Below, piece by piece: positions 48,437-59,599 of a stretch of 64,000 bases of DNA. The notes below the pieces were generated by a model. It was not told the DNA's origin, made no database searches, and saw only the letters and a list, made by a program, of their open reading frames with translations. Origin of the DNA: Nelumbo lutea (taxonomy: Eukaryota > Streptophyta > Magnoliopsida > Proteales > Nelumbonaceae); the NCBI GenBank assembly GCA_022828595.1, contig JAKGHH010000002.1:45664222-45728221 (forward strand), read 5' to 3'. The position numbers were made by a program, and so were the translations under genes. The stretch's first letter is position 1. Each line of letters begins with the position of its first letter.

Positions 48437-48722
48437 CATGGTTTTTAAAAATGAACCGATCAGGGGTCCAATTATCAGTTTGAACGATCCAATCGTTTGA
48501 CCTGAACGGCCGACCCATTTTGGCAAAAAAATAAAAAAAATTGGAAAACGGTCAAAATTGTTCAAACGGTTAACTGGCCGGTGCAGCGGTTTGTTGACCA
48601 AAATCAATGATTTTGGAGAAAAAAGCGGTTTGGGGGGAAAATGGAACCGGTTTTTCCGGTCCGACAACGGAACCGGTTTTTCCAGTCCGACCATCCAGTC
48701 TGATCTAGTTTTGAAAACCATG
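48437..48722. mobile_element. hAT-type MITE, family C, copy 3
   Basis: Begins CATGGTTTTTAAAA and ends TTTTGAAAACCATG. A perfect 8-bp duplication, GCTTTGCA, lies at 48429-48436 and 48723-48730. Confidence 0.85.
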
Positions 48723-49618
48723 GCTTTGCATATAAAGTTGTGATCAATAAGATTAAAATTTATTTATTAGGCATTTGGGAACTCTTTTTGTGTGGTCTTT
48801 TGGGTTTGTAACATTAGAATACCAAAATTTGATCTAAAAAACATATACCCTAAAAAGCTCATGAAAGTCTAATCTCTTTTTGCACTTAAAATGGTGTTTA
48901 GTTTCTTTGGTATTTATCTAAAAACACCCATAACTCACCGCCATTTAGGCATTTCCCCAATGGAGTTTGAAATGTTGTTTAATTAAACCCTTTATCAAAT
49001 AAACATTTTTCTCATGTTACGTGAAAGTTATTTATTGGGGCTTGAGGATAACGTATTTATTATGTTTTCCCTAACACTTGGCATTTTTCTCAGTTGTCTA
49101 ATGGCACCTAGCTAGCTGTCAAAAAATGATAAAAGAATGTTTTTAACCACATTTTTTTTATTTTTCAATGAAAATGTCGTATAAAACATTTATTTAATAA
49201 AGCACAATAGGACTAAAAACCCTCAAAATATTTCATTTAACAGCTCTTTAATCATGGAAGACTGGGATACTTAACAAGCAGTCTAGGTGTTTAAAGATAT
49301 GACCCCAAATAGGGTGCAAGTCGGGTTGGCCCGAGGGTTTGGGCTTCAGGTTGGCCTTCTTAAAATTTAAACCTATCCCTAACCCAGAAAAGTTGCACCC
49401 CAAACCCTAAAAGCTCGCTACCTCTTTTGGCTATCAACTCTGCAACTGCAACGAACTTGCCAAATGGCAACTTTATTTAATGGGATTATTAAAGGTTGAT
49501 AATCCCGGCCTGACAACTAAAATATGATCATTATAGTTATCATGCAAGGAGATGGTAACAAGAAACAACTAACAACAGAACTAGGATTTATTTTATTAAT
49601 TCTCTCCCCCAGATGCAG

Positions 49619-50977
49619 CTAGGCGCCTACTGCCTTGAAATCTCCTCCAGAAATTATTTCAATTTTCTTGCCATTCTTCACCAGGTATGCTTCTCCATTG
49701 ACCTTCAATTCATTCTCAGCGTCAAAATCCTTCAATAAACCAGAAGCCCGCTCAGCCAAACTCCGCTTCGTTGCAGGTGAAACACCATGCTTGCCAATGA
49801 TCGTCTCCAACACTGTTTCGGACAGTGGTTTGTTCTCCATTACTGCATTTCCTTGTTCAGGTATGGACTCATCTTTGGAGAAGCCGATCTTCAGGATAAG
49901 AAGAGAAAAAGAAAGAGAAATGAAGAAACGATCCAATTAGCTAGGGTCTGACCGTCAAAAATCCAAGGGGTGATTGTGTGAATAGAATAGAAGCTCCGGG
50001 TGGAAAGACTTGGTCCTTGAAGACATGGATGAACTTCTCCACCGCCTTGGCCTCTGCCCCTGCGTCAGCGCAAATTTCCACAGATTTCCAATATGCTACG
50101 CAGTTCTCAATCACCTTCTCTGAGTATTGCGGACCCGTCAACAGCCTGATAAACCTCACCTGTATGAATTTCTCAAAGGGACCTACATACCCACGAGCAC
50201 AGATGACAGAACCATATATATTAATTAATCATCATGATATATATCGTTCTATCACAACGACTTCATATTGTGGCAATCTGAGTCCAGAATTTCCGATAGA
50301 AAAGAGAAAATTAGAAATGGAGATCTGCTCTTGGATTAAAAACGTTCGTTCAATTCGTTTTTATAGTTATGATTTAATTTTATTAATTTATGCTGCCATG
50401 CATACAGTCGATGAATCAATACTGCCTCGGTGGGCGGTGGCCTGCGTGTGTTGCAATATTGTCGTCATTTGTCAAGGAATTAATTAACTGAGAGTACTCT
50501 TGTTTGTTGTTGTTACTTTGTTAATGATTTACCGGTGACAACATCTCTGAAGAAGTGGATAGAGTCTGTCAGTTCTGCGGCAGTCTTGTCCCGCCACTTA
50601 ACAGCGAGTGACGGAATAGCTATGTCTTCCAGGTACACACCGATGGCGGTAAACTTGAAGAACTGACCGTCTAGTTCTAAACCCCTCACACCTGCCCCCA
50701 AAAATGAAGAGTGATTATAATTACTTAAAAACCAGTGAAGTACTGAAGAATTTATGTATATGTCCTACGCATTCACATTGAGAGTGAGACATACAAAAGC
50801 AAGGAACAAATGATATCATGATTCCTTATTTCTTTCTTGAAAAAGAAAAGAGACAAAATTAAAATATATACCTGCACCACCGAGGAACATGGTCTTGGTT
50901 GAACCGGGTGGCTTTACGGTTGGAGGGAAACCGAAGCTTTCGACCTGCAATCCCGAGACAAATGGTGCCATAGCCAT
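49619..50977 (-). CDS. CHI: Chalcone isomerase (chalcone-flavanone isomerase)
   Basis: Four minus-strand exons: 50872-50977, 50533-50691, 49953-50182 and 49619-49888, all with GT-AG introns in phase, giving 254 residues. Three introns is the usual plan of plant CHI genes. The enzyme closes chalcones to (2S)-flavanones, the second step of flavonoid synthesis, in the cytosol near the ER. Residues matching the alfalfa active site are present with an offset of two: R38-G39-L40, T50 (T48) and Y108, K111, V112 and N115 (Y106, K109, V110, N113) in [15 protein letters not shown]. The start is [15 protein letters not shown]; an in-frame upstream extension is just leader repeat. The residues equivalent to 190-191 seem to be Thr-Ile (T194-I195). 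Confidence 0.93.
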
Positions 50978-51004
50978 CTCTCTCTCTCTCTCACACACAC
51001 ACAC
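50978..51004 (-). repeat. (GT)n(GA)n leader tract abutting the CHI start codon
   Basis: On the coding strand a GT run then a GA run ends directly at the ATG. It is part of the 5' UTR; the length is probably variable between alleles. Confidence 0.8.
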
Positions 51005-51098
51005 GGTCACAGTATCCACAGGAAGACGACGATATTTAACTCCCTCCGGCCTCCGGTTCCTCTGGACGGACGGAAACAACAATAGATGCAACATCGAC

Positions 51099-51105
51099 TT
51101 TTATA
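51099..51105 (-). promoter_or_regulatory. TATA box of CHI
   Basis: CTATAAAAG on the minus strand about 122 bases before the ATG, predicting a leader of roughly 90-95 bases. Confidence 0.65.
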
Positions 51106-51450
51106 GATGGAAGAGCTGAAAGGCCCAAATTTCACGGCGGGTAAAGAATAGTGGGCAGAACATCCCGTTTGGGAAGAGCTAGCGTACCCCGGATCTGAAT
51201 TGGTACTGTACAATTACTTTTTTTTTTCGGTAAAAGAGATTTTTACGGTGGGAGTTTGAATGATCGAATCTGCTAACCACAATACATTGCTTGCCCCGGT
51301 CATATTCAAACATGGATTGCTCTAAGTATGAAGATAAGGCTGTAAAGGCTGCTCTATTAGGCTTTGCTCTGACCGAAGCTGAACTCGGTCGATCGATCCG
51401 GACTCGCCAAAATAACGGCGAGTCCCGTTGCACTAATTCAATACATTTTA

Positions 51451-51976
51451 CCTTACTTTTATCACTGCTCAAACGTCAGCAGCATCATATATTTATGTGA
51501 GAGGATGGACCGACAGAATGTGGATCCGGATGTAGTGGACCGTTAGGTAAACACGATGAGTGAGCAATCATATGTGGGTTCGGATGTAGTGGCACATTAG
51601 GTAAGCATGATGAGTGAGCAAGTAGCAGGTGTGTGACAGACATTTTTGCTCAATATCCATTATTTTATTATCTTTGTCAAAATAATTAAAAATAATAAAT
51701 AATAAAAAAGGAAAATGTAAATGAGTCCCAACTCCCACCATGTTTAGGTTTTTCTTTTTTGTTGTTTTTATTTTTAACTATTTTGACAAAGATAATAAAA
51801 TAATGGATAATTTCTGTGTAACAGAGCAAAAACGTTTGGATGAAAGGCATGCATTAACTAGGACATGTGTCACACAACTATTACGTACTCACTCATTGTG
51901 CTTACCTAACGTGGCTATTACATCCGGACCCGACAGATTGACCTTACTTTTATCACAGCTCAAATGTTAGCATCAT
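51451..51976. mobile_element. Foldback with flanking direct repeat, upstream of CHI
   Basis: Arms about 51508-51720 and 51750-51940 are inverted: GACCGACAGAATGTGG and TCCGGATGTA, TTAGGTAA, GATGAGTGAG, ATCCATTATTTTATTATC are all found reversed on the right. A ~36-bp direct repeat (CCTTACTTTTATCAC...GCTCAAA...GCATCAT) lies at 51451-51486 and 51942-51976. The left arm contains a near-duplicate ~58-bp subunit. Non-coding. Confidence 0.65.
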
Positions 51977-52027
51977 TTGCACCCAAATGCACATCTTAGC
52001 GAGTGCAAATCTCCTCCTCACAAGACC

Positions 52028-52172
52028 GGATCTGCTCCTCACATGTGCCTTACACACACATCCTACCATGCATTGAGAACATCTCCCATACGTTTAAGTT
52101 ATTATTCACGGGAGATGTTCCCAATGCACGGTGGATGTGCATGTGAGGCGCCCAAGTGTGAGGAGCAAATCC
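52028..52172. repeat. Hairpin repeat, GGATCTG-ended family (two adjacent copies)
   Basis: GGATCTGCTCCTCACATG at the left is inverted at the right (GTGAGGAGCAAATCC), with GAGAACATCTCCC against GGGAGATGTTCCC inside. A second related, less complete copy continues to about 52320 (GGGAGATGTTCCCAATAC near 52244). Confidence 0.65.
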
Positions 52173-52320
52173 CGTTCCCCTCCTCACGAGGGGCCGTCCC
52201 ACAATGTCCCATAGCATATACCCAGAACCAATGATGTCATCATCGGGAGATGTTCCCAATACACGGTGGGGATGTGCTGTGGGATGTTGTGGGGCGACAC
52301 CTCTTGGGGAGGAGATATGA

Positions 52321-53085
52321 ACTCCATCTCAGCGTGTCATGTGGGAACATCTCCAATCTCATTTTCATTTAAAGACTTCCTTCCCCCCTCCCTTTTTTTT
52401 ATAGAGAAGTATGGATAGGCCCATTGCATAATTCTGATTTTCACTCCAGATCTACAACATTTCAAAAGGTCAATTACCCCTACCCTATGCATCAATGCCC
52501 GTCCATGAATTGGCATCAACTCCAAGTTGACACCTATCCTAATTGTACTTTAGGCCTATGAATTCTGACCTTGGGGGCTGAACCATCATTCACCCTTTTA
52601 AGTTTATCCTTAAGAATATATCTATCACGTGTTAAATTATGAGGGCGCAAGTTACGCGACAATTCCTTCCATTTCATACATGGCTTTTCATGCTTTAATG
52701 GCGGTTGCATCTTTGAAATTTCATAATAGAGATGTGTAACTATAATTCACGACGGATAGGAAAAGTGAGTAGGAAATCTTATTTGGCTTTAGAACGATTA
52801 GAAGTTTACAGTTGTTGATTGCCAATGAGCAAATTTAAGTTTGGCAATCAATTCTGTTCTTTACTACTTTTTGGTATGGTTTGTTCGGGAGCCTCTTGTC
52901 GAGTTTATCTCTGTTGAAGGTTTGACCCTTCGTTTTGGTGTTTTATGGATTTGTGCTAGAGAGTCCTCAAAAGCTCTTTCTCTCATGCTCATAATTGGTT
53001 TCTTTCCTTCAATGATTGGTTACTAATCTAGATTTATTTCTCCATTTTTTATTAATCTCTTGAAATATGTGTGTTCGGTTTATAG
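52321..53085. other. No gene seen
   Basis: Mixed AT-rich sequence; short frames here show no recognisable protein features. Confidence 0.4.
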
Positions 53086-53815
53086 TTGAGTTGGCTTTGG
53101 ATGCTATGTGGCACCTCCGCAGCTACCTTATCACCTTGGCCATGTTAGCACCACGTCATGTGGATAAGCTCCTCGGCCACATCAACACCACATCACGTGG
53201 ATAAGAGCAACCAAGACAAGGGTGCATCATACGGATGAGGACAACTCCTTTAGGGATTAGGTCTTATCCCGAAGACCTTTGGGGTTATGGTTGATATGGC
53301 TCTGAATGCCACGTGGCACCTCCGCGTCTGCCTTATCACCTCATCCACGATAGAACCACATCATGTGGATAAGCACTTCAGCCACGTCGGTACCATGACA
53401 CACGGATAAGCGTGACCAAGACAAGAGAGCATCGTATGGATAAAGACAACTCCACTGGGGATTAGGTCTTATCCCAAAGATCTCGGCGGGCAACCTCATT
53501 CCGAGACCCTAGAAGCCTCATCCGATTAGGACATGGATTTTTTTTTTATAAAAAGGTACCTCCCGCTCAAGGTAAGGAATCGAAGTTTTGACTTCTGCAT
53601 TGTTACTTTGCTCGGACCAGCGTTGTTCTCTAACTGTTCGGCCCGACCACCCATCGTCTTCAATTAACTTGAATATCGGAGTATCTACCCGGGGATAACT
53701 CCTTGGGCCTTTGACCACTTTCTTGGTTTCAGATCTTGGAGCATAGCTTTGGTTTCAGATCTTGTGGCCTCAGTTCAAGACCTACCTTGGATCGAACAAC
53801 ATCACTATCAATAAT
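53086..53815 (+). repeat. Solo LTR, Tat-like, with internal duplication
   Basis: It has LTR wording like the two Tat elements (CATCCGATTAGGACATGG, a TATAAAAAGG box near 53551, GAATATCGGAGTATCTACCC downstream) but no internal genes on either side. The first ~200 bp are duplicated in tandem: GGCACCTCCGC and GGATTAGGTCTTATCCC each occur twice, about 200 bp apart. Ends are approximate; no target duplication identified. Confidence 0.55.
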
Positions 53816-55012
53816 GTATTAGATGGAAAAATAAATTTATAGTTAATATTAGTTTGTTATATAGTAAGACAAGTTTTATCACTTCTCATATTAAAAAAAA
53901 TAAATAAAGTATACACCTTGTATTTTTCACAAAATATTTAAATGCACCCTAAAACTCTCAAAACGTACTTATATATACCTTGTTGACCTTTGAAAAGTCT
54001 AATACATAAATTTTAAAGGATAAAAATGCCCACAATTGTTGATTAAAATTTCAAAACATACCATATTCTTTCTTTTTCTTGAACCACTTCCACAAAACCT
54101 TGAACTAGGCTGAGTGGATGAAGAAAAGCATATTATTTCTGGGTTTTATTCGGTGTCTCAATATTGTCTGGATGCACAATGTCACTCCCACCAGCTACAC
54201 AACCACCACTACAACTTTGGTTGTCATGATAATGCTGAGAGCAGAATTAGCCTATAAAAAGGGGCCACCAACGTATTTTGTTGATCTTTGCCAAAAGCTC
54301 AAATTCATCTTCAGTCTCCACAATTAGAGGTATAGATTGCACAAAAACTTCAAACATAAAAATCAACTATCTCACCCAAGAGATTCTGGTCGTAAGTTTT
54401 TACGAGGGAACAAAATGGTACAACTTCGATTCTATCACTTTACTCCACCTTGAATATTATTTTATTCCTTTCAACTGGTTTAGTTAGGTTGGACAAGGTG
54501 TGGACTATTGACTTATCAAGAGGGCTGATGAGGACACTTGAGAGGAGAGTAACCTAAGGGAAAAAGGAATTTATTGACTCGAACAGATATTAGCATATTC
54601 ATAGTTATTGGGATGGGCAGGGCTAACCATGGGTCGATAACTGAACCGGTACCACCGGTTTTTTAATCAATCCAAACCGAAATAAGCGGTTAACAGGTTA
54701 GCTGGTTAAATAACCATATTTGGATGTTTGGAGTTCAATGCATTTGAATTGAAATAGCTAAACTGAATCAGGAAATGAAAAGCATCAACAATCTCAATTT
54801 ACAATTTTATGCCTTTTTAGTTCAATGTGAAAAACCTAAACAACATGGTATCCAAAAAAATACTTCTGAAGTTTCATGCTTCTTAAGATCATTCCTCATT
54901 CTATAACATAATTCAGACACCACTTACCTTCTTCAAAAAATGGACATCAGCACATCAAGACTTGCAACTTGAGATTCAGCAAAGGTATAACACCTATTGA
55001 ATTATTGGCCAT
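53816..55012. other. No gene seen
   Basis: AT-rich; a degenerate ACCGGT/AACCGG-containing patch near 54630-54720 may be a MITE relic. No protein-like frames. Confidence 0.4.
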
Positions 55013-55853
55013 TGCAGCAAGGCAGTTATAGAACCTATGTAGCACAATCCGATCACTCCTAATTGGCGCTCGTGTGGCTCCTGAGAGGTACCTGAGATGA
55101 AAGGAAAGAGGAAGAACTCTCGGGGGTTTCCCGGCAGGAATGCTCCGATGCTTAAGTTAGTATTGAGTGTAAGAAGCAAAAGGAGAACGAAGGCTAAGAG
55201 TGCATGTTACGCAGGTGATTCGAAGATACCTTGTTCCTTGAGAATAAGCCCCTTATAACTGAATTTTGTTACTTCAGGCCCTTTGACCTCTGACAGGGCA
55301 GGTATAACCACCATTGTCAGTCTGCCACAGCCGTTACAGGCAAGGCTGAGGTGGCACGCGTGGGGCCATCACTGCAAGGTACGTATCTGTCAAGTGCAGT
55401 ACACCTTTTAAAAGGTAGCAGGCGCGGCGAGAGGAACATACATGCTGTCCACAGATTTTTCGGGTACGACGGTCGAGCAGGAAGCCCTCCCGTGGTATAC
55501 CGAACTACCCAAAGCTGGGCTATCCTTTGAGTGACAGGCCGCCTGTAGCCGGTTGTACCGAGTTAGCTGACCTGAGGTGCCTGGGCCTCGGGGTGTCCGA
55601 GGAAGGATCGGTGCGTTTCTTGCCTGGGAGGGGCCCGCGGTCCATGGGGAGGAGCTCGGGCCATAACAGGGGTCCGGGCGCCCCGAACTCGGGACCCCCC
55701 GAAGTGCCTCAACCTTGGGGAGGAGGTGCGGGTAAGGCGGCTCCCGGTGAGTTATGCTCAAGCTCGTTGCGCTATCATGCTGAGTCACTGTTTGAGCAAG
55801 GTCACGCCCGCGTGTACCCATGCTGCAAGGTCGGGCCAAATCACCCTCCATCA
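55013..55853 (-). repeat. 3' LTR of second Tat element
   Basis: On the minus strand it starts TGATGGAGGGTGATTTGG immediately after a polypurine tract and contains AACTTAAGCATCGGAG, common near the end of Tat LTRs. Its end (CA near 55013) is a guess because the other LTR is outside the window. Long GC-rich open frames inside it are incidental. Confidence 0.6.
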
Positions 55854-55871
55854 ATTGCCCCCCATTCCCTG
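55854..55871 (-). other. Polypurine tract
   Basis: Minus strand reads GGGAATGGGGGGCAAT directly before the LTR's TG. Confidence 0.7.
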
Positions 55872-56104
55872 TGCTGGCGGCGGTGACCCAACGCAGGGAG
55901 GTCATGACGCACCGAGTGGATTTGGCATCAGTTTTCATGCCACTTTGTCGCGTGCTACATCCAGCTGGGCCGGTCTGGTGCCTGGTTTGATCAGAAAAGA
56001 CTCGAGTTGCGTCTGGTTTATGCGCGGATCTCACGCGATTTGGATTTCGCAAACGAAAAAAATGCGCTAAACCGCTTTCGCTTCGAGGAACCCGCAGCTG
56101 TGGC

Positions 56105-56112
56105 TATAAATA
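56105..56112 (+). promoter_or_regulatory. TATA box of the antisense gene in element 2
   Basis: GGCTATAAATAGGGGGCCCC on the plus strand, about 190 bases before the ATG at 56297. This is a textbook TATA box pointing away from the LTR and against pol. A leader intron may start at GTGAGT near 56240. Confidence 0.6.
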
Positions 56113-56296
56113 GGGGGCCCCTTGGCCATTTTCTTTGCCACAAAGCTCTCATCGTTAGTGTTTGAGCTCACGTCGGAGATCTCTTAGCTAGGGTCTTCCA
56201 GTTCGTCCTGCTCTCCTAGTCCAGTTGCGTTTCTTTTGGTGAGTCCTTCCGAGCTTCCTCCCTCCTTTTCAGTTTGTTTATTCCCTTTCGTTCATT

Positions 56297-58949
56297 ATGT
56301 CGTTGTCTAGTGTAGATAGCCTTATCGACGAGCCCGAGGTGGGTACCTCGGCTCAAGGTGGCTCCTCTACTGCCCAGCCACCTGAAGTACGGGTGGCTTC
56401 GGGTCACCTGGTGTCCACTTGCCACCGAGGTCAGGAGTCAGACCAGTTTGGCCCTTCTATAATGACTTCAGAGAGGCTTCAGAACCTCATACAAAGGTTC
56501 CACCTCCCTAAGGAATTCTCATATAGCCTTCCCACCGGCAACTTCCCATGGGACCACGGTCCCAACGAGATCGTGATCTTCAGGGAACAACTGATAGCCA
56601 GGCTCTGACTTCCTCTTCACCCTCTGATCGTTGAGGTGTTGATACACTTCAACATCACCTTGGACCAACTCCACCCAAACTCCATACGGAATGTGGTGGG
56701 ATCCATCTCTCTTTGCTTCGATCGCTCCCTCTCTATAGATTTAGATATTCTTAGCACAATTTTGGCTATAAAGAAGAGTGTTTTGGGCACTCTCCCTGGG
56801 CATAGGCGGTCCTATTACCTATCCCCCCGCCCGGGTTTCAAACTCATGCACAAGCTCCCGAGCAAAGTCACAGCTTGAAAGCGGGACTACTTCGTAGTCC
56901 GGAGCAGCACAGGGTGGCCCTTCCCCACTGGTTGGAGGATAGCCGTTCAAGACCCTAGTGTCATCCTTGATGGGAAGACCAAGAAGGCGCTCTAGTCACT
57001 GGCTCAACTCGGGTTGAATTATAAAGATTTCACTTCTGAGGAGAAGCTCGTCCAAGCGAGTTTGAGCTCGGGTAGGTTTTCCTTCACTTCAACTTTCTGC
57101 TCATATGTTTACTTCGGGTTGCTGATGTCATGTTTTGCTGTAGGTCCCATGGAGGCGGAAAAAATAGACAACCAAAAGCTTTTCCGCCAAATGAAGAGGA
57201 AGAAATGTGTAGCCAAGAAGGCGCGCGTTGAGTCCCCGCGAGCTTCAGCCGAGCCCCAACCTCCACAGACTTCAGCCTCGGGGCCCGAGGTGGTAGTGGC
57301 GCCTGTTGTTGACTTGGAAGAAGGGGTCATGCCTAAGGGGCCCGAGGTGTCAACGGGACCTGCCGTTAGGCCTGCCGAGCCTGCTGTCAAGCCCACCGGA
57401 CTTACTGGTGAAAGCGTTGCCGAGGTCAACGCTACTGCTGCCGAGACTTCTGGGAGTTCCACTTGTTATGTGGAGATGATGGCTTCAAGCTCGGACGATC
57501 AAGGGAGCCAAAACGTCCTGTACCCCAAGTGCAGCCTGAAGAAGAGTAAGTTGGCTCCTAGACCTGTTCATGGGCCGGGCCGGGCTTTTGCTGTGTATTA
57601 ACAAATTTTTTTAAGGCTCGAGCCCGAGCCCAGCCCGACCATCGGGCCTACAACTTGGGCCCGAGCCCAGCCCTCATAAAAAGCCTGAAGCCCGAGCCTG
57701 GGCCCGGGCCCGAAATTTAGCCTATACTATTATTATTATTACTGTTGAAGCAGATGAATAGAGAGAGAGAGAGATTGAAATTATAAAGAAAAGAATAATA
57801 TATATATATATATTAAATTATAAATATATATTTTAATAAATATTATATTTATGTATATATTTTATATAATATATAAAATACATATTATATATTTTATAAA
57901 ATATATAATACTGAGACAGGCCGGGCCGGGCTTTTTTGACAAATCCCGAGCCTGGCCCGAAACACAGTCGGGCTTACTGTGTTAAGCCCGAGGTCAGGCC
58001 CGCGGGCCTAATTATATGACCAAGCCCGGCCAGAGTGCGGACTGGGCTGGGCCGGGCCGTCGGGCTACCCAGCCCATGAACAAGTCTACTGGCTGCATAC
58101 CCAGGGGAGGTCAGCGAGTGGGCCGAACTCACTCCTGGTCAGCTCGGCGCCCGAGCTGCCACTCATACTATGGTGGTGAGTCTTTCCTCTTCTTTCTCTC
58201 TCCCCTTTCTTTCTTTTTTTTTACTGGTTTCCCTTTTGTAGGTGAACACCGCCATTTGCGCCTTGACCCTCCAATCAGATCGGCACCTGAGGATGGCTCT
58301 GGAGGTTGAGAAGTCATCTCGCGCAGCCCATACTGAGTTGAGGGCAGATCGTTGTCAGGTTCACCGCCTAGAGAGTGACGCCTCGACTCAAAAGAGCTTC
58401 ATCGAGGTGTTAATGGCAGAGAAGGGGGAGCTGGCCCGAGACAAAGACAAGCTGAGGGCCGAGGTAAACGGGCTCAAGGTTGGTCAGGAGGCCTTAGGGC
58501 TCGAGGTGAACAGCCTCAAGGCTAAGCGGGATGCCTTGAAGCTCGAGATGCAAGGCCTCAAGGAGGCGAAGGGGAAGCTGGAGAACGGAGTGGGGTACCT
58601 CCAAGAAGACATAAGAGAGAAGACTGCGATCTTCGAGGGTGCTCTCAAGGAGGCCAAGACTCAGGCCGTCATCGACTACATCAACTCTTCAAGGTTTGAC
58701 AACGTGATGACGGAGGCCTACCGTAAGGGCTTCAAGCTCAGTCGGTGGCTAATCAAACACTTCTACCCCGATCTGGATACGAGCGCCATCACTACTTCGC
58801 AGATCACTAACGACATCGTGTGTCAGTCAAAAGATGACCCCGATTCCGAAGATGAAGCAGAGGATGCTGGTCCAGATACTGTCCCCGAGGGGGTTCCTGA
58901 AGAGGTGATGAGCTCTCGAAGTAGTTTGCTCTTTATACTTGTAACTTAA
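56297..58949 (+). pseudogene. Antisense extra gene (aORF) of second Tat element
   Basis: Opposite to pol. Likely exons are 56297-57071, 57144-58175 (split by a MITE at 57559-58088) and 58242-58949; introns 57072-57143 and 58176-58241 are short with GT-AG ends. The first exon starts MSLSSVDSLIDEPE and has the Transposase_28-like region (LPLHPLIVEVLIHFNI, LHPNSIRNVVG). A Pro/Ala-rich basic linker follows (KRKKCVAKKARVESP). The last exon is a coiled coil (about 100 residues of Leu heptads, LRAEVNGLKVGQEALGLEV) with an acidic end. Three in-frame stops in exon 1 (56606, 56876 and near 56993) break it. Function of this family is unknown. Confidence 0.72.
57559..58088. mobile_element. GC-rich hAT-like MITE nested in the antisense gene
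   Basis: Ends TAGACCTGTTCATGGGC and (inverse) TAGACTTGTTCATGGGC. Flanking octamers TTGGCTCC and CTGGCTGC match at 6 of 8. GGGCCGGGC-rich arms and a long AT-rich centre. Same family as 14961-15461. Confidence 0.75.
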
Positions 58950-59599
58950 TCTTTTACCCTTTTCTTTCTTGTAATCAAGGCGTTCTTAATGAAATTTATG
59001 TAACGAATTTTCCGAAATGAAGAAATTTTTTTCCTTTTGTCAAAAGTTTGCGCAATTCGTTTTTGTCGAGATGGTCGTCTCACCCCAAGCTGTCAACCTG
59101 TCGAGTTGGACTTCTGAAGTGGACGTTCCTTAACGGCCATCGTGGCCCCGAACTGTTTAGTAGGGGTAGCCTCGTGTACGTCGGGGTGAGGGACATAGTA
59201 GGGCGCATGCCCGACCTGTCTGCACCCGAAGTAGGTTGTCGTCTATTATCCTCAGTGGGTCCAACTCTTTGCACATCAGGGCGGGCTATTTGTTGTAAGG
59301 TTCGTGCCTGAGTCGCCTGCACCTCAGGCGCTGCAAGTACTTGGTTCATGCTGATGGGGTGACTCAATTTTGTGCACTGCTGAGGTTTCTTCATTAGCTC
59401 GGTGTTTCAGCTCTTAGGCTAGAGGAGTGGCTCGTGGCTCACTCTCGGAATCTGCCCATGCCGTAGAGGCGACTGGGTCCTGTCGTGCCAAGGTCATATT
59501 AGCTCAGTATGCTGGCCCTTAGGCTTTGGGAGTGGCTCGTGGCCTACTCAATTCTTACAGATATTATTGTCTTAGGTTGACAATATTCCATGCCCGAGG

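Larger units (their letters stand above)
44271..49618. other. Intergenic MITE-rich region
   Basis: No genes. Includes a small GGGTGCAAC-ended hairpin (about 44375-44487, with a relative near 49311-49402), a TTTGGTTCC-ended MITE, two family A MITEs, a foldback and a hAT MITE (listed), and an (AAAT)n run near 47157-47180. The rest is AT-rich with no recognisable content. Confidence 0.5.

Noticed and set aside
55408..56052. A 214-codon minus-strand open frame
   Set aside because: It overlaps the GC-rich 3' LTR of element 2, has low-complexity Arg/Pro/Ser content and no recognisable domain; GC-rich LTR sequence easily yields long chance frames.
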